Shown here: positions 1 to 8,304 of the stretch, piece by piece
How the letters are laid out: every line of letters starts with the position of its first letter
Position numbering within the stretch: the first letter of the stretch is position 1
Source of the DNA: Phyllobacterium trifolii
GTDB taxonomy: Bacteria; Pseudomonadota; Alphaproteobacteria; Rhizobiales; Rhizobiaceae
Direction: 5' to 3'
Assembly: GCF_014192095.1 (NCBI RefSeq)
Contig: NZ_JACHXN010000013.1
Span: 1-64,000 of the forward strand
DNA length: 64,000 nucleotides
Made by a program: the position numbers and the translations under genes
The notes under the pieces: generated by a model
Told to the model about the DNA's origin: nothing
Database searches by the model: none
Seen by the model: the letters and a program-made list of their open reading frames with translations, nothing else

Positions 1-415
1 TTCTATCTTAGAATTGTGACTGGTCATAATGGGCACATTACCTCGCACACTTATTAAGTGGGAGATCCTGTCCGGATATTTATGGGGCCATTACAAAATA
101 CTTGAAAACCGCATCAACGGCCATGTTTCATAATTGACCACTGCGCCGTCCTAAATCTTCCTGACAAGGACTCTATTCGAAGCAGAGAGTTTATTTCCCC
201 AAGAAATCGATTCAGTGAGGGCCAAAACCTCCAAGTGCACTCTACAGAGCAACTATGTCGACAAATTAGCGACCAACCGATGTTGGTTTTATACACTTGA
301 ATGGAAAAATTAAATGTGAAATCTAGTTAATTTTCAACGCGTTAGTTGGGAGAGTGGTGCTTTTATTGAATTGAATAAATCCACATAAAATCGTTTCGAA
401 TTGGGTGCATACATC
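1..415. other. Gene-free left edge
   Basis: No coding region is convincing here. The stretch is AT-richer than the rest of the window, short open frames in it lack ribosome binding sites and recognisable protein features, and I see no tRNA or strong hairpin. It lies beyond the 3' end of the tetR gene that follows. Confidence 0.5.
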
Positions 416-1036
416 TCACCCCTCCATCATCTCGCGCAGCACCATGCGCTTGAAATGCTCGACCAGCGCGTCACCCTCCTTGCGCTCAACCGAAATTGCA
501 AGACGCATCGTCGCCTCGCCGAGCTGCATGATCAGAAAGCTCGATGCCTCCAGTTCGTCGCGGTCCGCCTTGGGATCGACCCGCGCCCGCGCCGCAGCGA
601 GCACCGCGCCATTGATACGGCTGTCGGCAAGACTGATATCGCGCAGCGCCTTGTCCGCCTGCGTCCCCGACCAGATGTCGCGCATCACCGGCTCGGCGAG
701 GAACATCGCGTAATAGACATCGATCAATTCGCCGAACGCCCGCCGCAAGCCTTCCCTGCCCTGCACATCCTGCAGCCCTTCCGCGATACATTGCTGGCCA
801 AGCACATTGTAGCGCTCCGCCAGTGTCCGGATGATCGCGCCCTTGTCGGGAAAGTACTGGTAGAGCGAACCGATCGAAATCCCGGCCATCTCCGCCACGT
901 CGCTCATGCGCATGGCATCGCTGCCGCTCTTCTCGATTAGCGTCGAGGCGCAGCTCAATATGCGCTCCACCCGCTCGCGGCTGCGTTTTTGTGTCGGCTC
1001 GCGCCGTACGCCCTCGATTGGTCCGACCTCATTCAT
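416..1036 (-). CDS. TetR/AcrR family transcriptional regulator
   Basis: 206 residues with the standard TetR layout. A basic N-terminus (QKRSRERVERIL) leads into a helix-turn-helix at about residues 20-65 containing SVAEMAGIS-like text (MSDVAEMAGISIGSLYQYFP), followed by a variable helical ligand-binding domain. It is divergent from the NmrA-like gene at 1274, with a promoter and an inverted repeat between them, so it probably represses itself and perhaps that gene and its DUF1772 neighbour. The ligand cannot be told from the sequence. The family call is firm; the target set is inference from divergent placement. Confidence 0.88.
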   Translation of the reverse strand: MNEVGPIEGVRREPTQKRSRERVERILSCASTLIEKSGSDAMRMSDVAEMAGISIGSLYQYFPDKGAIIRTLAERYNVLGQQCIAEGLQDVQGREGLRRAFGELIDVYYAMFLAEPVMRDIWSGTQADKALRDISLADSRINGAVLAAARARVDPKADRDELEASSFLIMQLGEATMRLAISVERKEGDALVEHFKRMVLREMMEG

Positions 1037-1065
1037 GAGTATTCCTCACATTTCGCTTGACTCCT

Positions 1066-1114
1066 ATAATATGAGGATTTATCACATTTGTAAATATGAG
1101 ACTTACTCATGTTT
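1066..1114 (-). promoter_or_regulatory. Probable tetR promoter and TetR operator
   Basis: On the minus strand TTTACA (1089-1094) and TATTAT (1066-1071) are 17 bp apart and point at the tetR start at 1036. An inverted repeat, AAATATGAG (1092-1100) and CTCATGTTT (1106-1114) with one mismatch, overlaps the -35 box. A half-site ATATGAG recurs just downstream. This arrangement fits autorepression. It is read by eye and untested. Confidence 0.5.
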
Positions 1115-1135
1115 AAGAGCCCGTTTAGAAAGTCG

Positions 1136-1238
1136 CTGCGGCGAGACATATGACGTGGTTTTCGAGAACCGGAGCACAGCGTACGTAAAGTACGTGAGCA
1201 CCGGAAGCGCAGAAAATCGCGTCAGATGACCGCCGCAG
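1136..1238. repeat. 103-bp palindromic interspersed repeat, family A copy 1
   Basis: The ends CTGCGGCG (1136-1143) and CGCCGCAG (1231-1238) are perfect inverted repeats. The centre is an imperfect palindrome around GTACGTAAAGTAC with CCGGAGC and GAGCACCGG arms. A related copy lies at 53198-53313 and shares the core GAGCACCGGAGCGCAGCGTAC. Size and structure recall the Brucella Bru-RS palindromes, but that match is from memory. Confidence 0.7.
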
Positions 1239-1273
1239 TAGAGTTTCAAGACGGGATCCAAGAGGAGATTAAA

Positions 1274-2119
1274 ATGACCACCTTCCGCACCTCGAAATTC
1301 CCCGTTCTGATCATTGGCGGCACCGGCAAAACCGGCCGCCGTGTCGCCGAACGTCTGACCGCGCAGGGTGTTCCCGTGCGCATCGACTCGCGCAGCGCCA
1401 GCCCCGCCTTCGATTGGGAAAATCCCGAAACCTGGGCACCCGCGCTCGAATGCGTCTCGGCCGCCTATATCACCTATTATCCCGATCTCGCCGCTCCAGG
1501 CGCTGCCGAAGCCATAGGCGATCTCGCCCGCCTCGCCACCCGGAAGGGCGTCAAGCGTCTCGTCCTCCTCTCCGGCCGCGGCGAGCCCGAAGCCCAGCGC
1601 GCCGAGCAGATGCTGCAAGCCTCCGGTGCCGATTGGACCATTGTCCGCGCCAGCTGGTTCATGCAGAACTTCAGCGAAAGCATGCTGCTTGGGCCGATCC
1701 TCGCCGGCGAGATGGCGCTGCCGGTCAGCACGGTGCGCGAACCCTTCATCCATGCCGATGATATCGCCGATATCGTCACCGCCGCGCTCACCGATGACCG
1801 CCATATCGGCCAGCTCTATGAGGTCACCGGCCCGCGCGCCTTGACCTTCGCCGAAGCCACGGCCGAGATTGCCAAGGCCACCGGGCGCCCTATAAATTAC
1901 GCCACCATCAGCCCGGAGGAATTCATGCAAGGCCTCGAACAGGAACAGGTGCCCGCCGATATCGCCGCGCTCGTCAACGAGCTCTTCACCGTGGTGCTCG
2001 ACGGGCGCAACGAATATCTGACCGACGGTGTCCGCGAGGCGCTCGGCCGCGCTCCCCGCGATTTCACCGCGTATGCCGGCGAAGCCGCCGCAACCGGCAT
2101 CTGGGAGGGCGCGCAATGA
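1274..2119 (+). CDS. NmrA-like NAD(P)-binding oxidoreductase/regulator
   Basis: 281 residues. The N-terminal Rossmann motif GGTGKTGRRVAERL (about residues 13-26) and the overall layout match NmrA/atypical SDR proteins such as azoreductase- or quinone-sensing types: 'IVRASWFMQNFSE' near residue 135 and a substrate domain at the C-terminus. The ATG at 1274 is preferred because AGAGGAGA sits just before it; the frame is open 16 codons further upstream inside a repeat. The next gene overlaps its stop by four bases (ATGA), so the two are co-transcribed. Substrate unknown; probably an NADPH-dependent reductase or redox sensor under the divergent TetR. Confidence 0.82.
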   Translation: MTTFRTSKFPVLIIGGTGKTGRRVAERLTAQGVPVRIDSRSASPAFDWENPETWAPALECVSAAYITYYPDLAAPGAAEAIGDLARLATRKGVKRLVLLSGRGEPEAQRAEQMLQASGADWTIVRASWFMQNFSESMLLGPILAGEMALPVSTVREPFIHADDIADIVTAALTDDRHIGQLYEVTGPRALTFAEATAEIAKATGRPINYATISPEEFMQGLEQEQVPADIAALVNELFTVVLDGRNEYLTDGVREALGRAPRDFTAYAGEAAATGIWEGAQ

Positions 2120-2603
2120 TCGCCCTCATGCCGCTTCTCACCCTCATTGCCGCGCTTGGCAGCGGCCTGATGGCCGGCTTGTTCTTCGCCTTCTCCAGTT
2201 TCATCATGACGGCGCTGGCAAAACTGCCGCCCGAACAGGGCATTGCCGCCATGAATTCGATCAATGTGACGATCCTCAATGCCACGTTTGGCCTCGCCTT
2301 CTTCGGCACGGCGCTGCTTTGCTTGGCCTCGGCATCGCCAGCGTCCTGCGCTGGGCGGAACCCGGGTCGGCATGGCTGCTCATCGGCAGCCTGCTCTACC
2401 TTGCCGGCGTCATCGTCGTCACCATGGCGTTCAACGTCCCGCTCAACGACGCGCTCGCAGCCGTCTCGCCAACGAGCCCCGAAGGCACCGCCCTGTGGAC
2501 CCGCTATCTCGCCGAGTGGCTGCCGTGGAACCATGTCCGCACCTTCGCCAATATCGGCGCGCTCATCGCCTTCATCCTTGCTTATGGCAGGCAGGCCGCC
2601 TGA
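2116..2603 (+). pseudogene. DUF1772 membrane protein, frameshifted
   Basis: The first about 67 codons (MIALMPLLTLIAALGSGLMA...FFGTALL) read in one frame. The rest of the family, including LGIASVLRW, LLIGSLLYLAGVI, FNVPLNDAL and the WNHVRTFANI C-terminus, continues in the -1 frame and ends at 2603. The switch lies between about 2311 and 2325, so one base appears to be missing. Together the halves make a complete, about 160-residue, four-helix DUF1772 (anthrone oxygenase-like) inner-membrane protein. It overlaps the NmrA-like gene by ATGA. I see no canonical slippery heptamer, so a real lesion or a sequencing error is likelier than programmed frameshifting. Confidence 0.75.
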
Positions 2604-2687
2604 ACCCCGCACAAGGCGCCTCGCCCCGCCTTGTGCAAAGCCCGGTCCTGATGCACACTCCGGCGCAAAATGCCAAGGAGCATCCCC

Positions 2688-3335
2688 ATGTACCAGCCGC
2701 CGCATTTCCGCGAGGAAAGGCTCGAAATCCAGCACGCGCTCATCAAGGCGCATCCACTTGGCCTGTTGATCAACAGCGGCGAAGACGGCCCGAACGCCAA
2801 TGCCATTCCCTTCCTGCTCGATGCAGGGGCTTCGCCGAAGGGCACGCTCTTCGCCCATGTCGCCCGCGCCAACCCGCAATGGCGCCAGCTCGCGAATGAC
2901 GGCCGGGTGCTCATCGTCTTTCAAGGCCCGCAGACCTATGTGACGCCCTCCTGGTATGCGACCAAGCAGGAAACCGGCAAGGTCGTGCCCACATGGAACT
3001 ATGCCATCGTACAGGTGCGCGGCACGGCGAAGATCATCGAGGATCGCGACTGGTTGCGAAACCACGTCTCCGCCCTCACCGCCCGCAACGAAGCGCCGCG
3101 CGCCGCGCCATGGGCGGTGGATGACGCCCCGGAAACCTATATCGACTCGCAGCTGAAAGGCATTGTCGGCATGGAGATCGAAATCGCCGAAATCGAGGGC
3201 AAGTGGAAGGTTAGCCAGAACCGCCCGGAAAACGACCGTACCGGCGTCGCGGACGGGCTCGAAGCCGATCAGCACACGACGGAGGCGCGCGCCATGGCCG
3301 AGTTGGTCCGGGCTGGCGGCACGAAGTCCTACTGA
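2688..3335 (+). CDS. PaiB-like FMN-binding protein
   Basis: 215 residues, full length for the PaiB / FMN-binding negative transcriptional regulator family. It starts MYQPPHF, has the conserved YVTPSWY with PTWNY about 20 residues later, and ends with an EGKWKVSQNRPENDR block. The fold is a flavin-reductase-like split barrel that binds FMN. In Bacillus, PaiB acts with PaiA on sporulation and protease genes; here a heme- or flavin-linked redox role is as likely. AAGGAG at 2675-2680 picks the ATG at 2688. Its 3' end overlaps the convergent epoxide hydrolase gene by seven bases. A fragment of a second copy lies at 6123-6240. Confidence 0.85.
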   Translation: MYQPPHFREERLEIQHALIKAHPLGLLINSGEDGPNANAIPFLLDAGASPKGTLFAHVARANPQWRQLANDGRVLIVFQGPQTYVTPSWYATKQETGKVVPTWNYAIVQVRGTAKIIEDRDWLRNHVSALTARNEAPRAAPWAVDDAPETYIDSQLKGIVGMEIEIAEIEGKWKVSQNRPENDRTGVADGLEADQHTTEARAMAELVRAGGTKSY

Positions 3336-4627
3336 CGCAGCGATTTAAACGCCGCCCGCAGCTCTGCGCTGAAAAGCTCCGGCTGTTCCCACGCGGCGAA
3401 GTGACCGCCCTTGTCGACCTCGTGGAAGTAGATCAGGTTGCGATAGGCGCGCCGGGCCCATGTCTCGGGGGCGCGATAGTTTTCGAAAGGAAATACCGTG
3501 ATCGCCACCGGCAGCGCTATTTCGGACGTCATCTCGCCGGCCGATAGGGCCGGACTGCGGCCACCGCCATATTCCCAGTATAGCCGCCCAGAAGATGTCG
3601 CGCTGTTCGTCAGCCAGTACAGCGTGACGTCGTCCAGAACTTCATCGACAGATTTTTCCGGATCGTCGTTGCTGTATGTCCATCTGGAAAAGCCCGGATG
3701 GCCGAGCATCCATGCGGCGAGGCCGGCTGGCGAGTCCGTTATGGCATAGCCGACCGTCTGCGGCCGCGTGCCCATCATCGTCGCATAGGACCTGTTCCCC
3801 ATTTTGCCAGCCGCGGCAAGCGCGTCGAATGTCTCGCGTTCCTTCTCGGTCAATCCCTCAGGCGCAGGCCCGCCGACGGCAAGCACTGCCGCAATCTCGG
3901 GCGGCACGATCGCCGGCAAGTTGATATGGATGCCGAGCAGACCTTCCGGAACCTGCCGCGCCATCGCGCTCGAGACCGGGGAGCCCCAGTCGCCGCCCTG
4001 GGCGACATAGCGCGTGTAGCCGAGGCGCTTCATCAGTTCTGCCCAGACCTTGGCGGTGCGGTCGGGCCCCCAACCGGTGCCCGTCGGCTTGCCCGAAAAG
4101 CCATAACCGGGCATCGACGGGATGATCACATCGAACGCATCCTCGGGCTGCCCGCCATGGGCGGTCGGATTCGTCAGCGGATCGATGATCTTGAGCTGCT
4201 CGAACACCGATCCCGGCCAGCCATGGGTAATGATCACAGGCAGGGCGTTCGGATGCTTCGAACGGACGTGGATGAAGTAGATATCGATCCCGTCGATCCT
4301 GGTGGTGAATTGCGGCAGGGCATTCACCCTGGCTTCAACCTTGCGCCAGTCGTAGTCGCTGCCCCAATATTCGACCAGCGGCTTGAGCTTGGCGAGCTGT
4401 ATGCCCTGGGATTGATCAGTCACCGTCTCCGCGTCAGGCCAGCGCGTCTCCTGGATCCGGCGTTTGAGCTGGGTAAGCTCCTCCTCGGGCACGTGGATAG
4501 TGAACGGCGTTATCGATGTATCTTCGGCTGCCTGCGCATTTGCCTCGAGCACTGGCGGCGCACCGCCAATGCCGCTAGCAAAGAACCAAAGCGTGACTGC
4601 CGCAAGCGTCTTGATAAGTCTTGTCAT
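3329..4627 (-). CDS. Secreted epoxide hydrolase (EHN / alpha-beta hydrolase)
   Basis: 432 residues. A Sec signal peptide ending near ANAQA precedes an epoxide-hydrolase N-terminal domain (about residues 40-150) and an alpha/beta-hydrolase core. The oxyanion motif HGWPG (about 135-139), the nucleophile Asp in GGDWGS (about D213) and the C-terminal His in KGGHFAAWEQPE are all present. It should open epoxides to diols in the periplasm. Two in-frame ATGs lie six bases apart; the second (4627) has the better spacing from AAGGGGGG. The Tat-exported hydrolase gene lies directly upstream on the same strand, 27 bases away, so the two probably form an operon. Substrate unknown. Confidence 0.85.
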   Translation of the reverse strand: MTRLIKTLAAVTLWFFASGIGGAPPVLEANAQAAEDTSITPFTIHVPEEELTQLKRRIQETRWPDAETVTDQSQGIQLAKLKPLVEYWGSDYDWRKVEARVNALPQFTTRIDGIDIYFIHVRSKHPNALPVIITHGWPGSVFEQLKIIDPLTNPTAHGGQPEDAFDVIIPSMPGYGFSGKPTGTGWGPDRTAKVWAELMKRLGYTRYVAQGGDWGSPVSSAMARQVPEGLLGIHINLPAIVPPEIAAVLAVGGPAPEGLTEKERETFDALAAAGKMGNRSYATMMGTRPQTVGYAITDSPAGLAAWMLGHPGFSRWTYSNDDPEKSVDEVLDDVTLYWLTNSATSSGRLYWEYGGGRSPALSAGEMTSEIALPVAITVFPFENYRAPETWARRAYRNLIYFHEVDKGGHFAAWEQPELFSAELRAAFKSLRQ

Positions 4628-4654
4628 CTGCATTCCCCCCTTTTGATCGGTGGA

Positions 4655-5842
4655 CTACTCGGGATAAGTCTCGCCACCCTCCGGCGCCGCCTTGTGGTAC
4701 AGGATAAATGTCAAGGGGTTGCCGGGCTCGCACGATACATCGCTGCGCAAGCCCGCCACCTCTCCAGCCACGCCGCTGGTGTACTCCGCAACCACCTCGC
4801 CGAAGCTGTTGCGCTGGATGGCTACCTTTTGTCCGGCTTCGACCTTGTCATTGAGCTTGACCAGATGCTCGACGAACCCACCCTCCGTTGCCAGAATCGG
4901 AAATGCGCTGTTGCCGACAAAAACACCCGCGTCCTTGCCGGTGCGTCCCATTGGTCCGGCAAGGATGCCATGATGCTTGAGAACGTTCATCGTGCCTTCC
5001 ACGAACTGGGCGATCATTTCGAGGTCGAGGACACGCGCAGCGCCCACCTCCGGGCAAAAGGACGGGATGCCCGCATCGATGAACGCGTTATGCAGGACGC
5101 CGGGATAGGTGTGATTGTCGAAAATCTGCCCGACCGGATAAAGATCCACGATCGCCTTGATCTCGGGCACATCCATGCTGGCAATATTGAATGCGGAGAC
5201 CTCGAAACCGGTTGTCCCGGTGTGGAAGTCGATCGCGACGTCGGCGTTGGGCCGGAAAAGCCGGTTGAACAGCAACCCGGCGTGCCGGCTGGTCGCGGTG
5301 GCACCGTTCTCGTTTCCGGGCCACACCCGGTTCATGTCGACGAGATCGGGACCCCTGCCCGAATTGGGCCATCTGCGCTGCATGGCCTCGATGGCCGGGC
5401 CAGACACGTCCGTGACCGCCATCACAGTGCCGGACATCTCCGCCGGATCGAGCTGGTTCATCACGGTGTGGACCGTATGCACTGAACTCATCTCGTCGCC
5501 ATGCACGCCGCTGACCAGAACGACGCGCTTGCCCGGCTTTGCCCCCTTGGCGACAATCACAGACGCATACCGCTGCTGGCCCGTGGGCATCTGCACACCC
5601 TGAAAATACAGGAAATGCTTCTTGCCGGGCTCGAGGTCGTTGATGTCGAGCGTACTGACGACTTTCTTCCCCTGCACGACATCACCGGTATAGACGGTTG
5701 CCTGCGGCGCAGCCGGTGCTGCTGTGTCCTGGGCGTTCGCAGCGCCAGCGCTGGCGGCGAAGGCAGCCGACACGCCGACCGTGGCAATGGATGCGATCAT
5801 GAAGTCGCGGCGATCGAGGCCTTCTTTAGGCTTGTCCGACAT
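4655..5842 (-). CDS. Tat-exported zinc hydrolase, succinylglutamate desuccinylase/aspartoacylase family
   Basis: 395 residues from the ATG at 5842. The N-terminus has a twin-arginine signal (LDRRDFMIASIATVGV) and an AQA-type cleavage region. The catalytic domain shows the metal-binding SGVHGDE (His and Glu) and DFHTGT, and a late ATEGG glutamate, as in the M14-like AstE/AspA family. Such enzymes cleave N-acyl amino acids or related amides; Tat export implies it works folded in the periplasm. It is first in an apparent operon with the secreted epoxide hydrolase. The frame extends 19 codons further upstream without a plausible ribosome binding site. Substrate unknown. Confidence 0.8.
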   Translation of the reverse strand: MSDKPKEGLDRRDFMIASIATVGVSAAFAASAGAANAQDTAAPAAPQATVYTGDVVQGKKVVSTLDINDLEPGKKHFLYFQGVQMPTGQQRYASVIVAKGAKPGKRVVLVSGVHGDEMSSVHTVHTVMNQLDPAEMSGTVMAVTDVSGPAIEAMQRRWPNSGRGPDLVDMNRVWPGNENGATATSRHAGLLFNRLFRPNADVAIDFHTGTTGFEVSAFNIASMDVPEIKAIVDLYPVGQIFDNHTYPGVLHNAFIDAGIPSFCPEVGAARVLDLEMIAQFVEGTMNVLKHHGILAGPMGRTGKDAGVFVGNSAFPILATEGGFVEHLVKLNDKVEAGQKVAIQRNSFGEVVAEYTSGVAGEVAGLRSDVSCEPGNPLTFILYHKAAPEGGETYPE

Positions 5843-6417
5843 GATGGGAGGTCCTTTTGTGAATTGAAAAACCAAGGTTAGAAACAACGGCATGCACATC
5901 GGTCACAAAATTTCCGGCGACACGCCTGAACGTTTTCATGCAAATCCCCGACCGAGGCACAGACAGCTACCAAATTAGCCATGACCGTTTCTTGTAGCGC
6001 TCATCCTCCCCGGCGCAGCTACGGCGCTGCAATGCATGACAGACGGGACGCCCGGAAAATGCATGAAACAAGTGAACCCGCGTCAGGAGAAAACGGCAAG
6101 TACGTAACTGTTAAGTTGCGCTGGCCACGATGAGATTGAAGGCAAGTGGAAGGTTAGCCACAACCACCCGGAAAACGATCGCGCCAGCGTGAGAGATCGG
6201 CGCGAAACCGAGCGCAGGCAATGGAGTAGTTGGGCGGGGTGGTTGACGCGTGCGCGATCTGGAGTATCTGTGGATAGTGAGAGTCCCACCCAAGTGTTTA
6301 CACTCTCGTTACGCGAAACACACTATCATACGATTCAACTTTGGCGTTTTTGACGGCAGTTCTAGCCTATGCTATCTCAATCATGTTCTTGTTTTGTCCT
6401 GCTATCGAGGTGACTTC
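5843..6417. other. Island junction region with no intact gene
   Basis: This 575-base stretch separates the hydrolase operon from the restriction island. It holds a paiB fragment (6123-6240), and 40 bases later the pair GAGAGT (6279-6284) / ACTCTC (6302-6307), which could be an operator for the methyltransferase gene. Base composition drops in GC from about 6.3 kb onward. I see no intact coding region. Confidence 0.5.
6123..6240 (+). pseudogene. Fragment of a paiB copy
   Basis: One frame from 6132 reads EIEGKWKVSHNHPENDRAS, closely matching EIEGKWKVSQNRPENDRTG near the C-terminus of the intact PaiB-like protein (about bases 3187-3245). The DNA is nearly identical over some 45 bases around GGCAAGTGGAAGGTTAGCCA, then diverges. 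No start codon or the first three quarters of the gene is present. It is a decayed partial duplication at the edge of the restriction island. Confidence 0.7.
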
Positions 6418-7389
6418 TTGGAAACTCAACTGACCTCTCTAGAACTTTGCGCGGGTGCAGGTGGGCAAGCGAGTGGCTTGGAGATGGCTGGCTTCGGACA
6501 CGAAGGCGTTGTTGAAATTGATCGAGATTGCTGCGTGACGCTTCAATTAAACCGGCCTAAATGGACGATCCATGAAGGTGATCTAAATCAATTTTCTGCA
6601 ATCTCGTACAAAGGTATCGATTTGCTAGCAGGCGGGTTGCCTTGTCCGCCATTTTCTATCGCCGGCAAACAGCTTGGAGAAAAAGACGAACGCAATTTGT
6701 TTCCGTCTGCAATACGCGTCGTTGACGAAACAAGACCAAAAGCAATCATGATTGAGAACGTTAGGGGATTCTTGGGCGCGGTTTTTGAGGATTATCGCGG
6801 ATTTATTCGTAACGAGCTAAAAAAACTCGGTTATGAAGCACATTGGCGGCTTTTAAACGCATCTGACTATGGCGTTCCTCAACTACGTCCGAGGGTCGTT
6901 ATCGTCGCGCTAAGGGATGACATCAAAGATGGTTTTGAATGGCCGTCACCGACTCCTAACGATCCACCGACTGTTGGCGAGACGCTTATCGATCTTATGT
7001 CAATCAATGGATGGCGCGGCGCTCGCGCTTGGGCCAAACGCGCCAATGAGATTGCGCCGACTCTCGTCGGCGGTTCAAAAAAGCATGGCGGGCCGGATTT
7101 AGGGCCCACAAGAGCCCGGCGCGCGTGGGAAACTTTGGGCGTCAATGGAAAGTCACTTGCCGACTCCGCTCCGGAATCCGATTTTGTTGGTATGCCACGT
7201 TTAACTGTACGAATGGCTGCTCGTATCCAGGGATTTGATGATGGTTGGCAATTCCACGGGAAAAAGACGGCCGCGTACCGGCAAGTTGGCAATGCTTTTC
7301 CCCCGCCCGTGGCGCGAGCCGTGGCGACGAATTTGCGCGAGGCGATGCAGCGGCGCACCATTTTTTACATTCCGGCGCTAGCAAGCTAA
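6418..7389 (+). CDS. DNA (cytosine-5) methyltransferase of a type II restriction-modification system
   Basis: About 323 residues. The C5-methylase motifs appear in order: I LELCAGAGGQASGL, IV GGLPCPPFS with the catalytic Cys, VI IENVRGF, VIII GVPQLRPRVVIV, and X QVGNAFPPPVA. Motif IV has CPPFS where most enzymes have CQPFS. A TTG start at 6418 is preferred because GAGGTG lies six bases before it and motif I follows at once; the open frame runs back to an ATG at 6250 with a cysteine- and leucine-rich stretch of no family similarity. A NaeI-like nuclease gene follows at 43 bases. If partners match, the target is probably GCCGGC. Confidence 0.88.
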   Translation: METQLTSLELCAGAGGQASGLEMAGFGHEGVVEIDRDCCVTLQLNRPKWTIHEGDLNQFSAISYKGIDLLAGGLPCPPFSIAGKQLGEKDERNLFPSAIRVVDETRPKAIMIENVRGFLGAVFEDYRGFIRNELKKLGYEAHWRLLNASDYGVPQLRPRVVIVALRDDIKDGFEWPSPTPNDPPTVGETLIDLMSINGWRGARAWAKRANEIAPTLVGGSKKHGGPDLGPTRARRAWETLGVNGKSLADSAPESDFVGMPRLTVRMAARIQGFDDGWQFHGKKTAAYRQVGNAFPPPVARAVATNLREAMQRRTIFYIPALAS

Positions 7390-7431
7390 ATTTTAACCAG
7401 TCAATAACCATGTCCGCTAAAGATAGCGCAC

Positions 7432-8304
7432 ATGGTTTCGATTCCACTTTCCGTTGAACATCCTGATTATGCGCTTCTTGCGCCGATCGCTTTAGCGCTC
7501 GTGCGACATGCAGGTGACCAGGCTGCATTTTCAGTCGAAGTCCCGGCCCTCTTTAGGCAGGCAATTGACGAGGTAATCGATGCGCCGCGGACAAACCGCT
7601 TCACTCTCGACGAGACAGAAAAAACCGAAAAGACTTATCTCGGTACCAAAATCGAAATTCTCCTGCGAAATCATCTAAAGTTGGGTAAGGGCAATATTCT
7701 TGATCTCTCAGTTGATGGCTATGAAGTCGACATCAAGAACACTATGGGCATCAATTGGACGATTCCACTCGAAAGTTATGGCCACCCAGCTCTTTTGATA
7801 CGCGTCAGTGAAAGAAAAGCTCTCTGTGACGTTGGGCTCATTGTTGTAAAAGATCAGTATCTAAATCGAGGAGCGAACCGCGATTCGAAACGGTCGATCG
7901 CAGCTGCCGCAATGACAAATATTTGGTGGCTGTTACGCAGCCACCCCTACCCGCCAAATTTTTGGGAGATCCTTCCCGTGGCCGATCGCCAGGCGATACT
8001 TTCGGCAGGCGGTGGAACGGCACGTATTGCGTCGCTATTCGAAAAGATACAACAGAGTCCAATTTCGCGTATCCAAGTTCAGGCTCTAGCTCAACAGCAC
8101 GACTACATGAAACGTATTCGCCGGAATGGTGGTGCACGTGATGTTCTCGCTCCAAAGGGTATCGCTTTACTATGGGGACAACGTGATCGGAGCTTGATTC
8201 AGCAACTCGGACTCGGACCGGTTACCAGGGATCAATTTATATCCTTCAAGCCTTTAACCTTGGATCAAATTGACCTTTTACGGAAAGCGCGTCACATAGA
8301 TTAA
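7432..8304 (+). CDS. NaeI-type type IIE restriction endonuclease
   Basis: 290 residues. The catalytic residues fall at E75, D91, D100 and K102 (LDLSVDGYEVDIKNT), the same spacing as E70, D86, D95, K97 recalled for NaeI. They are followed by an NWTIPLE block and a C-terminal half resembling the CAP-like effector-DNA domain. NaeI cuts GCCGGC and needs a second site as effector. At the position of NaeI Leu43, whose change to Lys is known to make a topoisomerase, this protein seems to have a valine (V48; alignment by eye). The start at 7432 has only a weak ribosome binding site. The gene abuts vsr, whose GTG follows its TAA directly. Confidence 0.85.
   Translation: MVSIPLSVEHPDYALLAPIALALVRHAGDQAAFSVEVPALFRQAIDEVIDAPRTNRFTLDETEKTEKTYLGTKIEILLRNHLKLGKGNILDLSVDGYEVDIKNTMGINWTIPLESYGHPALLIRVSERKALCDVGLIVVKDQYLNRGANRDSKRSIAAAAMTNIWWLLRSHPYPPNFWEILPVADRQAILSAGGGTARIASLFEKIQQSPISRIQVQALAQQHDYMKRIRRNGGARDVLAPKGIALLWGQRDRSLIQQLGLGPVTRDQFISFKPLTLDQIDLLRKARHID

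Noticed and set aside
114..296. A 60-codon minus-strand frame at the left edge
   Set aside because: No ribosome binding site, no family, and unusual composition.
2300..2335. Programmed frameshifting in the DUF1772 gene
   Set aside because: No X-XXY-YYZ heptamer or following pseudoknot is visible; a lesion or read error is simpler.
3698..5485. A 595-codon plus-strand open frame opposite the hydrolase genes
   Set aside because: It is the antisense shadow of two well-recognised minus-strand genes in GC-rich DNA; its translation has no domain and it lacks a ribosome binding site.
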